From Lasiodiplodia sp. COLG20 (taxonomy: Eukaryota > Ascomycota > Dothideomycetes > Botryosphaeriales > Botryosphaeriaceae): a DNA stretch of 64,000 nt. The notes below the pieces were generated by a model, which worked only from the letters and a program-made list of their open reading frames with translations, did not search any database and had not been told where the DNA came from. The position numbers and the translations under genes were made by a program. Location: the NCBI GenBank assembly GCA_009801085.1, contig VNWV01000007.1:1550001-1614000 (forward strand), given 5' to 3'. Shown one piece after another: positions 23,121-34,475 of this stretch (its first letter is position 1; every line of letters starts with the position of its first letter).

Positions 23121-24299
23121 ATGGCCGGCTCAGACGTCGAGGCAAAGGTCGTAGTGCTCGGCTCGCAGGTACCCGCCGTTTTACCCAAACACCAGCTCTT
23201 TCGCGCGTCGCTGACCCTAGCAAGGGCGTTGGCAAAACCAGCCTGGTGCATCGATACGTCAAGAACGCCTTCGCAAACACCACCTCCACCGTTGGCGCCT
23301 CGTTCTTGACCAAGAAGGTCGTCGACATCGATACATCCACCGTGGTTCGCCTCCAAATATGGGACACTGCTGGCCAGGAGAGATATCGCAGCATTTCCAA
23401 GCTGTACTACCGCGGTAAGTCATGGTCCCTGCATACCTTTCCCACGGCGCAAGTACCAAGAGATGCGCGCGACACTCGGCATGCGCTTGACGTTCGCGCC
23501 GGAGGCAATATTGCAAAGCTTGCCGTCTTCGGCCGGAAGAGCGGAGAAATGCAGACAAGCGGAATGCTGACGGCATATCCATGCAGGCGCTAATGCAGCA
23601 GTCCTCTGCTACGACATCACCGATCCGAAGTCCTTTGAGGAAATGGGCCGCTGGCTCATCGAGCTGAAGAACAACCTGGGCGACGATATCATCCTTCACG
23701 TCGTCGGCACCAAAGTTGATAGGGTGGCCGAAGACCCTTCGGCCCGCAAGGTTCCTTTCGAGCGATGCATTGCCTACGTCGCCGAGAACTTGTTTCCGCA
23801 GCAGACGCAGCAAGACAAGCAAACCACGTCGGTCCCGAAGAGTCTCTGGGGCGTCGCCGGCGTAACGGGCGGCGCTAAGGATGACAGCGGCATGGCGAGC
23901 CCACAGAGTAACAGGAGCAGCGGCTTCTGGGGCCAGGACGTGGGATGGGACTGCTGTCACGAGATCAGCGCCAAGGATGGTGAGGGTGTCGAGGAGGTTT
24001 TTCGAGTCATCACTCGCAAACTGGTCGAGCAGCGCAATAAGAGCATGGAGCAGGACTTTCTCAGCTCAGGCGGCGTGACACCTGCAGTGAACGGCGGGCC
24101 CGGTCAAGGTGGTTACTTCGACTACTCATCAGGGAGCGCGAGCGGCAGCTTTAGAGTTGGCATGGGAGACAAGCGCCGGAGTTGGCTAGGCTTTCCCACC
24201 CCTTCACCGGGGATCGGCGGCCCAATACAGACTCCCGGCGGCGAGGAATGGAGTGCTGAGATCGAGAGGACGGAGAAGAAAGGTGGCAGATGTTGTTGA
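23121..24299 (+). CDS. atypical Rab-family GTPase
   Basis: Three exons (23121-23168, 23225-23414, 23587-24299; introns of 56 and 172 bp) give 316 aa, long for a Rab (usually 200-230). G1 is LGSQGVGKTSL, switch I has the conserved Thr in TTSTVGASF, and G3 is WDTAGQERYRS. G4 reads GTKVD where most Rabs have GNKxD, and G5 is SAKDG. About 50 extra residues rich in Ser/Gly and Gln lie between G4 and G5, and a Gly/Ser-rich tail of about 90 residues ends in GGRCC, a double-Cys geranylgeranylation signal. It therefore should act on membranes in vesicle traffic. Which compartment it marks cannot be said. Confidence 0.92.
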
Positions 24300-25337
24300 G
24301 TGCCGACTGACCCCAAGCCAAAATTGACCTGGTCCCCAGGGAGATCCATGCGGCTTTTACGATTAGGTCCGCTAGCGACAGGGCGACCCCGATCACAGTA
24401 AGACCATCACAACATCATTTTCTATCAGTCGGCACCGGTTTAGACTTGATTTTCCTTTCTGGTCGAATTCTCTTGGCAGCGACAGGGTTTCATTGGTCAC
24501 TATTTCTTATTGTTTGTGCTTCCCTTTCATTGATTCTTGGTTCGATTTGCTGTTTGCCAGACTGTCCTTTTCGTTTTGGCATAATGTTTGCATAGTAATA
24601 GCGTGCATGTCCTTGGGTATTTCGTGTTCCAGAGATTCCATTTCTTCCCTTTTTCCTTTCCTCGATTTCCTTGGGTTGGCAGCAAAGGGAGCAAGCAGGC
24701 ATATGGCGTTTGTCTTGATTTCGAAAGAAGACAAAGAGATGACGTCGCCCACACGGGTTGTGCTTCTTAATTACGAAAGTTCTATCAGAATAAAGATACC
24801 CGATTGACTTCTCATGAGAATGTTGTTGCTTGGTCTGGATATGCTGCGAGAGGACATTGCCGTGTTTTACAACGCCGGTCAGGTGCTTGAACATAACTAG
24901 GAAAAGTGTAGGCATAAGTCGTACGAGCAAGGCTCTTCGCGTCAACATGTTCGCTCGGTTGGTAACCCTGAAAATCCACTCTGTTCGTTCCACTTGGATC
25001 ATGCTCAAATGTCCTATTCCTTGCAGCATTTCCGTCGGTTTTGGTATGCCAAAATCACAGCCGTAGGCTCGGGTGCTGTCCGCATACTCTCCCGGAGCTG
25101 CAACTACTCTTCGGCCCAAAGCTTCTGTTTCCAAGCCATCCAGGAAGCCAGCGGCGTTTTATTTGTGAGCAGTTGACAGAAGATCAGTACCTCTGACAAA
25201 AACAAGCTCCTGTTAAGTATGGAAATCCGGGCCAAATGTCAACATCAAGGTAAAAGAAAAGGCGCTTGAACATGTCGCGTCTTTCCTCCTACACGATCCA
25301 TCATCGATAGAAACCGTCTCTCTAGACTGGCTCGTGC
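24300..25337. other. convergent intergenic region
   Basis: About 1 kb between the Rab stop and the EMC10 stop. The 24.4-24.75 kb part is T-rich on the + strand, consistent with 3' UTR/terminator sequence. No gene recognised. Confidence 0.5.
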
Positions 25338-25990
25338 TTATTCTTTTCCACCGGCGAAGAGCTGGAGCACTACAAACAATGCGATGGCCCACCAGTACCT
25401 ATGGTTGGCATTAGTACAAGTCCGGTAGCACGGGTGCAAGCCATCACTTACTTCTGCAAGAACGTCTTCTCCGGCTCTTCCTGCCCAGCAAGTTTTCCCT
25501 TCTCGTCCAACACCACGGGCTTGTTCAAGAACGGCGCGGGGCCTGCCTGGACTTTCTCGACCTTCACTTCAACGACATCCTCATCCTCGACGGCGCCATT
25601 CTTGTTTCTGCTCTGCTTCTCCGCTTCCGAAGTGGCACGAGGCTCGGCGCCGAACCCGATGCCGTAGATGGCACCCTGGGCATCGGCATGCAGGACGAGT
25701 GTCTTCTTATACTCGGGACTAAGCGCGGCAGCCGACGTCAGAATGCCAGTCCAGTCGGGCTTCTGCAGGCCAATGCGGAGGAGGGCATTGTCAGCGATAG
25801 AGATGCTCGGGGCTTTCCAGGACACGACGGCAGCACTGGCATTGGCGGCATTGTAAGAGATCTGGGCAAGGTGCTGCGGGGCGGAAGCGTCGAGGGGCCA
25901 GGCGTGGATGTTGAGGGTCTTGTCGGCGGCGAGGGCGGTGGTAAGAAGGAGGGCGAGGGTGGCGATGATGCAGTGGACGAGGGAGGCCAT
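25338..25990 (-). CDS. EMC10: ER membrane protein complex subunit 10
   Basis: Two exons (25452-25990 and 25338-25398; 53-bp intron) give 199 aa. A cleavable signal peptide is clear (MASLVHCIIATLALLLTTAL, cleavage near ALA-AD). A lumenal beta-rich domain follows (LRIGLQKPDWTGILTSAAAL, YKKTLVLHADAQGAIYGIGF), then a charged linker. The small second exon supplies the C-terminal membrane anchor (YWWAIALFVVLQLFAGG). This order is that of the EMC10 family, part of the insertase for multipass and tail-anchored ER proteins. Without the intron the anchor would be lost at an in-frame stop. It is divergent from the FGGY kinase gene. Confidence 0.88.
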
Positions 25991-26624
25991 GGCGGGCGGG
26001 AGCGACTCCGGGTGGAGGAGAGGCGGAATTGAGCGGTGTGCGGCCGCTGCGGGCGTCGTGCAGGAGAGTTGCAGGTGTAGGTAGCTGATTCCCAGCTCGT
26101 GGCGCGTCGGGGGTGGCGGAACGTTAGCCCGGGCTCGGGGGCAAGTCCGCCGAGACCGGGGCCACGGGAGGCATGGGGCAACACAGGCGGCGCGATAAAG
26201 CTCTGATGAGTCGTGCAACGTCAACGTGGTCCATCGGCGCCCCTCGGATGCGTAAGAAAACCGGCATTGCCAGTCCAGGGCCAATGATGACGAGGGCGAG
26301 AAGACGGGCCAAGAGCGGGCTGGGCAAATCGTAACTTGTCCGGGGCGCGCGACCCACATTTTGATTGTGGAGGACCCCTCGAGCTAGCCGGGGTATGAAG
26401 TCATCCGCAGAGCTCTGGACGATCGTGAGATTCTGAGGCAGAGCTAGGAGCTGCGTCTCAACAGCTTTTCCCGCGCCCCTCCCCCGCCGGACACTCGTCT
26501 TCAGCATCTCTTCCACCTCACAAACACTGCCCTCAATCAGCCCAATTCCCTCCTTCATTGATCCTCACCCTCAAGCAGAGCACTTCGATCGTGAGACCGG
26601 CTCAGGCAGCAATTGTTGCCCACC
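25991..26624. promoter_or_regulatory. divergent promoter region EMC10 / FGGY kinase
   Basis: About 630 bp between divergent start codons. The 90 bp before the kinase ATG is C-rich with CAATCAG and CTC blocks. No TATA box is obvious. Confidence 0.45.
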
Positions 26625-28579
26625 ATGTCGTCCCTGCCCTACAGAGCTCCCCCCTCGCGCAAGCAGTCGCGCCAGATGTCGACTGACCCGCGCAATGAGC
26701 TCCACCCGCACGTCGACCACTACATTGGTGTCGATGTCGGCACGGGCAGCGCGCGTGCCTGCATCATGAACGACCATGGTGACATTGTCGGTCTTGCCTC
26801 CGAGAACATTGGCCTCTGGCAGCCGCAGACCGGCTACTACGTGAGCTCGCCCGTCTCGCCCCCCTCTGCTTTGCAGCCGCTGACGCATTGATGCAGGAGC
26901 AATCCACCAGCGACATTTGGCGGTGCATCTGCTCATCCATTCGTCGCGCTCTGGACCAGCACAACATCGACGCTGACACCGTCCGCGGCATTGGCTTCGA
27001 TGCCACCTGCTCGCTCACTGTCTTCAACTCCGAGACAGACGAGCCCGTGTGCATCACCGGCCCCAACTTCGACAACCGTGAAGGCCATGACCGTAACGTC
27101 ATCCTGTGGCTTGACCACCGCCCCGTCGACGAGACGGTCAAGATCAACAACACCAACCACAACCTGCTCCGCTATGTCGGTGGCAAGATGTCCATCGAAA
27201 TGGAAATCCCCAAGGTCCTTTGGCTGAAGAACAACATGCCCAAGGAACTGTTTGACAAGTGCAAGTTCTACGACTTGACCGATGCTCTGACTCACATGGC
27301 TACTGGCAATGAGACCCGTAGCTTCTGCAGCGTCGTCTGCAAGCAGGGATTCGTCCCTGTTGGTGTGGACGGCAGTGTCAAGGGTTGGCAGGAGGATTTC
27401 CTCAAGGAGATCGGCCTGGAAGAGCTTGTCGAAGACAACTTCAAGCGCATGGGTGGTGTCAACGGGGTGGTTAGCCTTCACATCCCCCTCAGCGGTACAG
27501 GTCGCAGCTAACGATAACTACAGAACGGTGAATACTTGACCGCTGGTGAGCTTGTTGGTACCTTGAGTGAAAAGGCCGCCATGGACATGGGTCTGCCCGC
27601 TGGCATCGCCGTCGGCAGCGGTGTCATCGATGCGTACGCTGGCTGGATTGGCACGGTCGGTGCCAAGGTCAAGCTGTCCGACGAGGAGCTCAACGCCGAT
27701 GTGCCCAAGAACGACGTTTCCCAGGCCTTCACCCGTCTGGCCGCCGTTGCCGGTACCTCCACCTGCCACTTGGCCATGTCTCGCGATCCCGTTTTCGTCA
27801 ACGGTGTGTGGGGTCCATACCGTGACGTTCTGCTTCCCGACTACTGGATGGCAGAAGGTGGACAGAGTGCCACCGGTGAGCTGCTCAAGCACACGATTGA
27901 GACTCACCCTGCTTTCAACGAAGCCATGTCTGTGGCTGAGACGTTCAACACGAACATCTATGAGTACCTGAACGAACACCTCCGTGAGATGGCTGAGAAG
28001 CAGGACGCGCCCTTCATCAGCTGGCTCGGCAGGCATCTGTTCTTCTACGGCGACCTGTTCGGTAACCGCTCTCCAATTGCCGACCCCAACATGAGAGGCT
28101 CGTTCATTGGTCTCAGCAGCGACAAGTCGCTGGACGCTCTGGCACTGGCATACTTGAGCACCATGGAGTTTATTGCTCTACAGACCCACCAGATCATTAC
28201 TGCGATGAACGAGTCTGGCCACTCGATCTCATCCATCTTCATGTCCGGCTCGCAGTGCCAGAACGACATCCTGATGCACCTGATCGCCGCCGCTTGCGAC
28301 ATGCCGGTTCTCATTCCCCGCTACGTCCACGCTGCCGTCGTCCACGGTGCGGCCATGCTTGGTGCTAAGGCCGCTTCGACCGATAAGGAGGGTAAGAGCA
28401 CCCCGCTGTGGGAGATCATGGACCGCTACAGCAAGCCCGGTAAGGCTATCAAGCCTACCAAGAACGAGGGTGAGAAGAAGCTGCTGGCGACCAAGTACAA
28501 GGTCTTCCTTGAGCAGATCGAGAACCAGACGCGCTACAGGAACCTGGTCGACGAAACCGTCGCGAGCATCAAGGCTTAA
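26625..28579 (+). CDS. FGGY-family carbohydrate kinase (D-ribulokinase-like)
   Basis: Three exons (26625-26840, 26897-27466, 27524-28579; introns of 56 and 57 bp) give 613 aa. The phosphate-1 loop near the N-terminus is YIGVDVGTGSARACIMNDHG. GIGFDATCSLTVF and WLDHRPVDET follow, then the C-terminal ATPase lobe with GLPAGIAVGSGVIDAYAGWI, AGTSTCHLAMS and SIFMSGSQCQND. This layout fits the FGGY/YDR109C group, whose human and yeast members phosphorylate D-ribulose; substrate assignment here is by family resemblance. The second intron uses a GTGGTT donor but has two good branch candidates (GCTAACGATAAC) and restores VNGNGEYLTAGELVG. Confidence 0.93.
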
Positions 28580-29178
28580 TTTACGAGATGAACGTGTCTA
28601 TGTACAAGACGTGCAAAAGACAGGGTTACGGATATGACTTCACCAAAAATTTCTTCATTACGTAGTTGAGAATAGGACTAGAGCGATAGAGTCCAAATGA
28701 TATTGCCTTTCATGATTCTAACGACTAAACTTTGATCATTCTGCAAGAGTTCATCTCAGGCCAAGATATTGAACCTATGATATGAGAGAAAATAAATTCA
28801 CAACCGTTGGCTGCAATACCTTGTAATTGTCTGAACTGCTCAAAACTGGGATGTTGCCACACGAATGCGCCCTTCAATGTGCCCGTTTTGCCACTCGTGC
28901 AATCTCCTAGCCAGGGGAACATCTTGTTGATCTCCAGCCGCTCCTCAGATGACGAAAGATGAACTTCCTTGTGGGCCGTTCGGAAGCACCCTGAATGATG
29001 ACGAAATAGCAGCAATCGATAAGGACTCACGAACACTACCGCCATCGGCCCGAGCGGCGAGCAAATCCCGACTACCTTCGCGACTTCTCGCGTCCGCCGA
29101 GCGGGAGAAAAGCCATCAAGTACTCTCCAATTCCGGTCCTCTTCACCCCCAATTCCCCCGCGTACACGTACCAACACA
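28580..29178. other. intergenic region
   Basis: About 600 bp between the kinase stop and the MGM101 start. The first ~250 bp is AT-rich 3' UTR-like sequence and the rest promoter-like. Nothing else seen. Confidence 0.5.
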
Positions 29179-30078
29179 ATGAGTGCGGTACACGCCAGGC
29201 AGACCTGTGCGTGCTTACGCCGCTGCCTTAATGCTCCGCGTCTCCCTCGGCCGCCGGTTAGCTGGCACGCGTACGCCACCACAGCCCGCCATAGCAGTAG
29301 CACCTCTAGCACCACGGCGCCCAAGCGTGTCTTCCGTGCTGCCAGCACCAGCACGACCTCCACCGCTCCTCGCACCACCACAACTACCAATACCGCGCCG
29401 CCCACCCGTAGCAGCACCGCCTCCGCTTCCGCACCGCCCACGACCGCGCGCAACTCAGCCGCCGCCAGTCCTCCCACGCCGATCCGCGACCTCGAGGAGG
29501 GTCTCTCGGACAACCCGCTAGACCTGGACCAGTCAGACTCGTCGCTGGACTGGTCGCGCAGCTTCCACGGGCTGTCGTCGGAGCGGTTCAGCGAAGCGGC
29601 GGCCGCGGCGCTGCTCGAGCCAATCAACGCCGACGACATCGAGATCAAGCCCGACGGTATCATCTACTTGCCCGAGATCAAGTACCGGCGCATCCTCAAC
29701 CGCGCCTTCGGCCCGGGCGGCTGGGGCCTGGCCCCGCGCGGCGAGACGATTGTGACCGGCAAGACGGTGACGCGCGAGTACGGCCTTGTGGCGGGCGGTA
29801 GACTGGTGAGCATCGCGCGCGGCGAACAGCAGTACTTCGAGCCCGAGGGCATCCCGACGGCGACTGAAGGGTGCAAAAGCAACGCGCTCATGCGCTGCTG
29901 CAAGGATCTGGGTGTTGCCAGCGAGCTGTGGGATCCGCGCTTCATCCGCCGCTTCATGAAGGAATATGCCAAGAAGGTGTGGGTCGAGCATGTAGCGACG
30001 AAGAAAAAGAAGCAGATCACCATCCGTAAGGATGACGAGATCCCCTATCCGTGGAAAGAGAGCAAGTTTGGGGCTTAA
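29179..30078 (+). CDS. MGM101: mitochondrial genome maintenance protein Mgm101
   Basis: Intronless, 299 aa. Mgm101 is a Rad52-like single-strand annealing protein that protects and recombines mitochondrial DNA in nucleoids. The first ~35 residues are Arg-rich and free of acidic residues, as in a mitochondrial presequence. A low-complexity Thr/Ser/Pro stretch (about 36-100) follows, with the conserved core at about 145-290: [60 protein letters not shown] and [11 protein letters not shown] at the end. The ATG at 29179 gives the presequence directly. Confidence 0.96.
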   Translation: MSAVHARQTCACLRRCLNAPRLPRPPVSWHAYATTARHSSSTSSTTAPKRVFRAASTSTTSTAPRTTTTTNTAPPTRSSTASASAPPTTARNSAAASPPTPIRDLEEGLSDNPLDLDQSDSSLDWSRSFHGLSSERFSEAAAAALLEPINADDIEIKPDGIIYLPEIKYRRILNRAFGPGGWGLAPRGETIVTGKTVTREYGLVAGGRLVSIARGEQQYFEPEGIPTATEGCKSNALMRCCKDLGVASELWDPRFIRRFMKEYAKKVWVEHVATKKKKQITIRKDDEIPYPWKESKFGA

Positions 30079-30866
30079 AGAAGTGCGGAAGATCGGGTGC
30101 AAGAGAAGGTGCGACGACCATGGCACCTTTTTTTATTTTTTGTTTTCCCTTTGATATCTTGCTGCACGTGCGCATGGGACCCCGCCGATACGGATACCCG
30201 GGATGGAACGGAGAGGAGACTTCTGTATATGTATTAAACTTCTGGGTTTGAAAATCCGAAAACACCATAGGAAGCAGGCTGTGGTTATATGCTCAGTGGC
30301 ATTTTCGTAGACTGTGGGGTGGCAATTTGGGGTGAAAAGGACAAAGTAGAAAGTGATCATGAACCGTTGGCAAAGGCAATAATCAAGACATCTCCACCTC
30401 ACAAGTTTGCAAATCAGCGTGTCTGATTCCTAACATAACTCAGGAGAAATGAACTAGACATCAAGACTTTTTGGAGTCGCTCGAAGCATATGGTTGATGC
30501 CCTTGCATTGGTGGACCTCCTCATCATACTCGACGCGGTCAAACTCCAGACAGCTATATCAGCGTATCTTCTCTCGTTTGTATCTTTCAGCACGGGAGAA
30601 ACACCGTCGGTATATGATCTCAGATGCTTTTATTGCGGTCAGCTATGAGGTCGCGAGACATGTATGGTTATTCTCAGAAATTTGTTCTGAAATACCATAG
30701 AGGAAGTTAGCCTCTCTGGCATAAGCGCAGCAGAGCTGACAGTGCCGCCGTCAGCCTCAATGGCTTTGTGGAGTGTAAAAGCAAAAGCCCAAACGCCGGA
30801 AGATTTCCCTAATGATGTGAAGAGATCTATGCAATCAGGGAACAAGGTGTAAACTCGAATCCCTCC
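30079..30866. other. intergenic region with a short gene-fragment duplication
   Basis: About 790 bp between the stops of MGM101 and the REEP gene. It contains a 26-bp sequence (30524-30549) identical to part of the REEP gene's coding region (31111-31136). Otherwise AT-rich with no gene recognised. Confidence 0.5.
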
Positions 30867-32085
30867 TTAGTACGCCAGGTCGTTGCTCGTCGCCCTTGCC
30901 CTGTCCTCACGCGACGGCGTGCGCGACCTCGACGGCGGTTGCGGTGACAGCCTCCCCTTCTCTGGCTGTTGCTGTTGCTGTTGTAGTTGTTGTTGTTGCT
31001 GCTGCTGCTGCTGGCCCCACTGCCACGGCATCCAACCGGTACTGGTTGTCCTGCCGCCCATGCGGCCGCGTGCGCTACCGCCACTGTTGCTTCCTCCCTC
31101 GAGCGCCTCGTCATACTCGACGCGGTCAAACTCCAGCTCGCTCTTGCTCTTAGTCAGACTACCGCCAGCACTGCGGTCCCTGGACGGGTCTCTCGAAGCA
31201 TTGGCGGTGGCAGCCTCGCGGTCGAAGGCGGTGAGCAGCGTCTGCAGACGGTCGCGCTGCGAGGCGATGTAGTTGGCGCGGTCCTCAGGGCGGCCACGGG
31301 CGATTTCGTCTGGGATGAGGGCGCCGCTGGCGGAAAGGGCGGTGGCGGCATCGTCGCGCGAGGCGCTGCCCTGCTTCTGCCACTGGGCGGCGCCCTGCAG
31401 GGCACCCGAAACCAGGCCGTAGAAGTCGCCGGCGGGTGCGGCAAGCCCCTGGGAGGCCGAGGGTAGGTTGAAGCGTGCGAAGAGGTTTTGGGCGTAGGTT
31501 CCACCCTGACCGGGGCGGCCAGCCGGGGGCGGGGTGGGCTGGCGCGGCGCCATGCCCAGGATGTTGACCTTGACGTACTCGATAGCCTGGTTGAGATACT
31601 GCAGGCCCACGCGCTTGCCGTTTTCGTGCGCATCGCTAATGAAGCGCTCGATCTCATGCTCGTGCTGTACCAGGAAGGGGTGCACGTGCGTCTGGTAGAT
31701 GTATGGGGCCCCCTGGACGAGGTACAGGTAGGCACCAAAGCGTATCCACGCGTAGAAGGGGACCCAGTCAACCGCCCACGAGAACCAGTATTCGGCTGTC
31801 TGGGCGATGGTGAAGCACACCCAGAACATCAGCCATGGCGTCAGCTGCTGCGGGTCGCCGGTGCGCAGCGCTTTGTACGAGGCGAAGATGGGGAAGAGGG
31901 TGGTGAGCCCCGTGCTGCGGGAATGCTGTCAGCGAGACGGCCAGGAGAGAAGTTTCTGCAGGTTACGAGCTCTGTGCCGGGTTCCGGCGCTGAAGCCTGA
32001 GCTCCGGAAGCTGGAGGAAGCGCTGGGCAGAGGCAGACACGTACGTGAGCAAATTGGGGAAGATGTTGAAGATTCCAAAGAACAT
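30867..32085 (-). CDS. REEP/Yop1 (TB2/DP1/HVA22) ER-shaping protein with Gln-rich tail
   Basis: Two exons (32045-32085 and 30867-31914; 130-bp intron) give 362 aa. The short first exon encodes MFFGIFNIFPNLLT. The TB2/DP1 domain follows: TLFPIFASYKALRTGDPQQL, TPWLMFWVCFTIAQTAEYWF, WVPFYAWIRFGAYLYLV and YIYQTHVHPFL. These are the paired membrane hairpins that curve tubular ER. Beyond residue ~130 there is a long cytosolic tail, unlike the ~180-aa Yop1. It ends in a poly-Gln tract encoded by CAG/CAA repeats (about 30980-31015) and an Arg/Ser-rich end. The tail is typical of the longer fungal HVA22 proteins. It is divergent from the TANGO2 gene. Confidence 0.92.
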
Positions 32086-32846
32086 GGCGGCGGCGTTCCC
32101 CAGGCGCGGGAGTCTGGGGCAGGGCGAGAGAGGAGTTGTCGAGAGAAGAAGCTCGGGACGGAGGTGAAAGAAAGCAATGCAGCTCTCCCAGGCCCCGCAG
32201 ACGAGCTACCTAGCAGCTCCGCTTTATCGGGCCGCGGGAGGGGCTTGCGCAGGCCGCGCTCGGAAGTCCGCCCCCGTCATGCTATTTTTGCCGGCAAGGT
32301 ACAGCACGGAGTCCGGCGGCCGGGGCAGCTTGGCTCTCACGTTACCTTGTCACAAGGTCGCGTGTGCGCCAGTGGCGCTGAGTCCATTGCCTCTCCAAAC
32401 GCCCGCCCGCAAGCCGACGCAAAGCGGCTGTGAGTCGGGCAGGGGTTTGGCGGGCTTATCTGTCTCAGGCCGGCCGCCGCCTTGAGCGCCTTGCCAGCTC
32501 GTCATCTGCGTGTCCGTGCGGCGCTGTGCGTTCGCTCTGCTCAATAGTCCGGGACTTGGTCGCGCACGGTAGGGCTGCGTGGCTCGGGGCGGCGCCTGCG
32601 CCACAGCAGATCGATCCCTGGATTGCCCGGCCTCCACGTCAACGGTCGGCTGCCCGCGCGGAGGCCCAGCCTCAACAACGCGTGAGGTCTGTCCACACCC
32701 GCAACTTTATCTTGCGTAGATCCCGCTGTCGTGTACGCGTGCTTTTTATTATTTATCAGTGCTCTTCACGCCGCGACGAAACCTTCTGCTTCTGGCAAGC
32801 GCTTTTTGCATTGCATCATCATCCGCCTCTCTCATTTGCCCGCATA
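32086..32846. promoter_or_regulatory. divergent promoter region REEP / TANGO2
   Basis: About 760 bp between divergent starts, GC-rich, with open ORFs in several frames that carry no recognisable product. A short AT-rich patch (TTTTTATTATTTATC, about 32744-32758) lies 90-100 bp before the TANGO2 ATG. Confidence 0.45.
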
Positions 32847-33891
32847 ATGTGCATCGCTATCATCACCACCGCCCACCCGCAGTACCCCTTCATCCTTCTT
32901 AACAACCGAGATGTGCGTCGTTGCCCCAGACCCCCGCGCGATCCCCCGCTGACCCCTTCTTCCCCAGGAATATCTCCACCGCCCCACCGCTCCCGCCCAG
33001 TGGTGGGCAAAGCCGCACTCGCACGTCCTGGGCGGCTACGACCTGCACCGGCCCGTCCACGGCACCTGGCTGGGCATCACGCGCCAGGGCCGCATCGCCG
33101 TGCTGACCAACTTCCGCGAGGAGGGCGCCGCCATCATCCAGGACGAGCGCAGCCGCGGCGCCATCCCCATCGCCTGGCTGACCACGCCGCCGGACTCCGA
33201 CGAGAGCACCGCCGACTTCGCTCAGCGTCTCGTCGATGAGGGAACCCTCAAGCACGTCGGCGGCTTCAGCATGCTGTATGGCCGCCTGCAGGACGTTGTG
33301 AAGACCCCTGCCCAAACAAACGGCAATGGCCCCGTCCACAACAAGGGTCTCGCCATCGTCTCCAACCGCACGCCCGATGTCAAAGGCCTGATCTGGCTGG
33401 CCGCTGAGCCCGGTGAGACGCGCGCTCTGAGCAACTCGCACTACGGCGACAACTCGTGGCCGAAGATCGTGCAAGGCGAAGCCAGCCTGCGCGCCGCTGT
33501 CGACGACAACGTCAGCGCCGCCGGCGAGCCGCAGGAGGCACTGCTGGAGCGTCTGTTTGCTGTGCTGAGCGCTGACACGATGCCGCGCCAGCGCAACGGC
33601 GAGGAGTGGGAGACGTACCTGCGCCAGCTGCGCAACAGCATCTTCATCCCCGGCATCGGCCACGACGCCACGGTGGACCAGAAGCCGGCAGACGCCGTGG
33701 CGGCCGCGACCGGCGTAGAGTCGGTCAGCGCGACAAGTGGCATCTATGGCACGCAGAAGCAGACGGTCATTCTGGTGGATCGGGAGGGGAAGGTCACGTT
33801 CGTGGAGAGGACCTTGTACGACCACGAGGGGAAACCGGTGAAGGGCGGGAAGGAGGACAGAAGATTCGATTTTCAAATTGAAGGATGGTAA
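32847..33891 (+). CDS. TANGO2 / NRDE-family protein
   Basis: Two exons (32847-32912 and 32968-33891; 55-bp intron) give 329 aa. The start MCIAIITTAHPQYPFILLNN places Cys2 as the potential N-terminal nucleophile, and the splice joins to the diagnostic NNRDEYLHRPT. WLGITRQGRIAVLTNFRE, the family glycine-rich GLAIVSNRT segment and the LSNSHYGDNSWPK block follow. The family is linked to Golgi organisation and, in more recent animal work, to mitochondrial lipid or heme handling; the molecular reaction is unsettled. Confidence 0.94.
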
Positions 33892-34475
33892 CCCTGCTGA
33901 TGGCACCCTCTTTGATGACTTTTCACGAGCAGGTGACGGCGTTGGAGTGGGATCGTTTGGAGACCAACTCTGCATAGAAAAAGAAAGCAGTAGTGCTCCA
34001 TGTTGGACTAGGATGCATCCGGCGGAACGGCTTATGACTTAAGCAGGGCAGCGAATGGCGTAAATAGCTGAACAGCACAATTTTGTTTCAGGACATGCAT
34101 GCACAACATAGATGGCGCATAGCATATTTTCGGTATTATTTCTCAAGAACATTGATCCATACCATCGTCGCTTCTTCTTCTTCCAGCCGCGATTGCATAT
34201 CTCTCAGAGCCGAATACTTGTACATACCTAACGAAGTTTCTTGTGTCTATCAGCTGCAAGCCAAGTGAATACATAAGCAGTCACACATTTTCCCTTACAC
34301 TCACCGCAACTCCTCTACGCAGCATGCAGGCAACAACCAGCGGCACGGCACGGCACGCTGCATGTCACATCTCATCACAATCAGTTTTGACATGACACAC
34401 GCGTCTGGAACACATCGCAAAACGACCAGTCACCCCATATTAACATTGTAAGCAACCCGCTCTTGCATCAATCTG
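33892..34475. other. intergenic region upstream of the split tRNA
   Basis: About 580 bp between the TANGO2 stop and the interrupted tRNA-Gly. It has no recognised coding sequence. An imperfect inverted repeat (ACGCAGCATGC against ACGCTGCATGT) lies at about 34316-34365. Confidence 0.4.

Noticed and set aside
28725..29663. 312-codon minus-strand ORF overlapping MGM101
   Set aside because: It is the antisense shadow of the MGM101 N-terminal low-complexity region; no domain, and MGM101 is certain.
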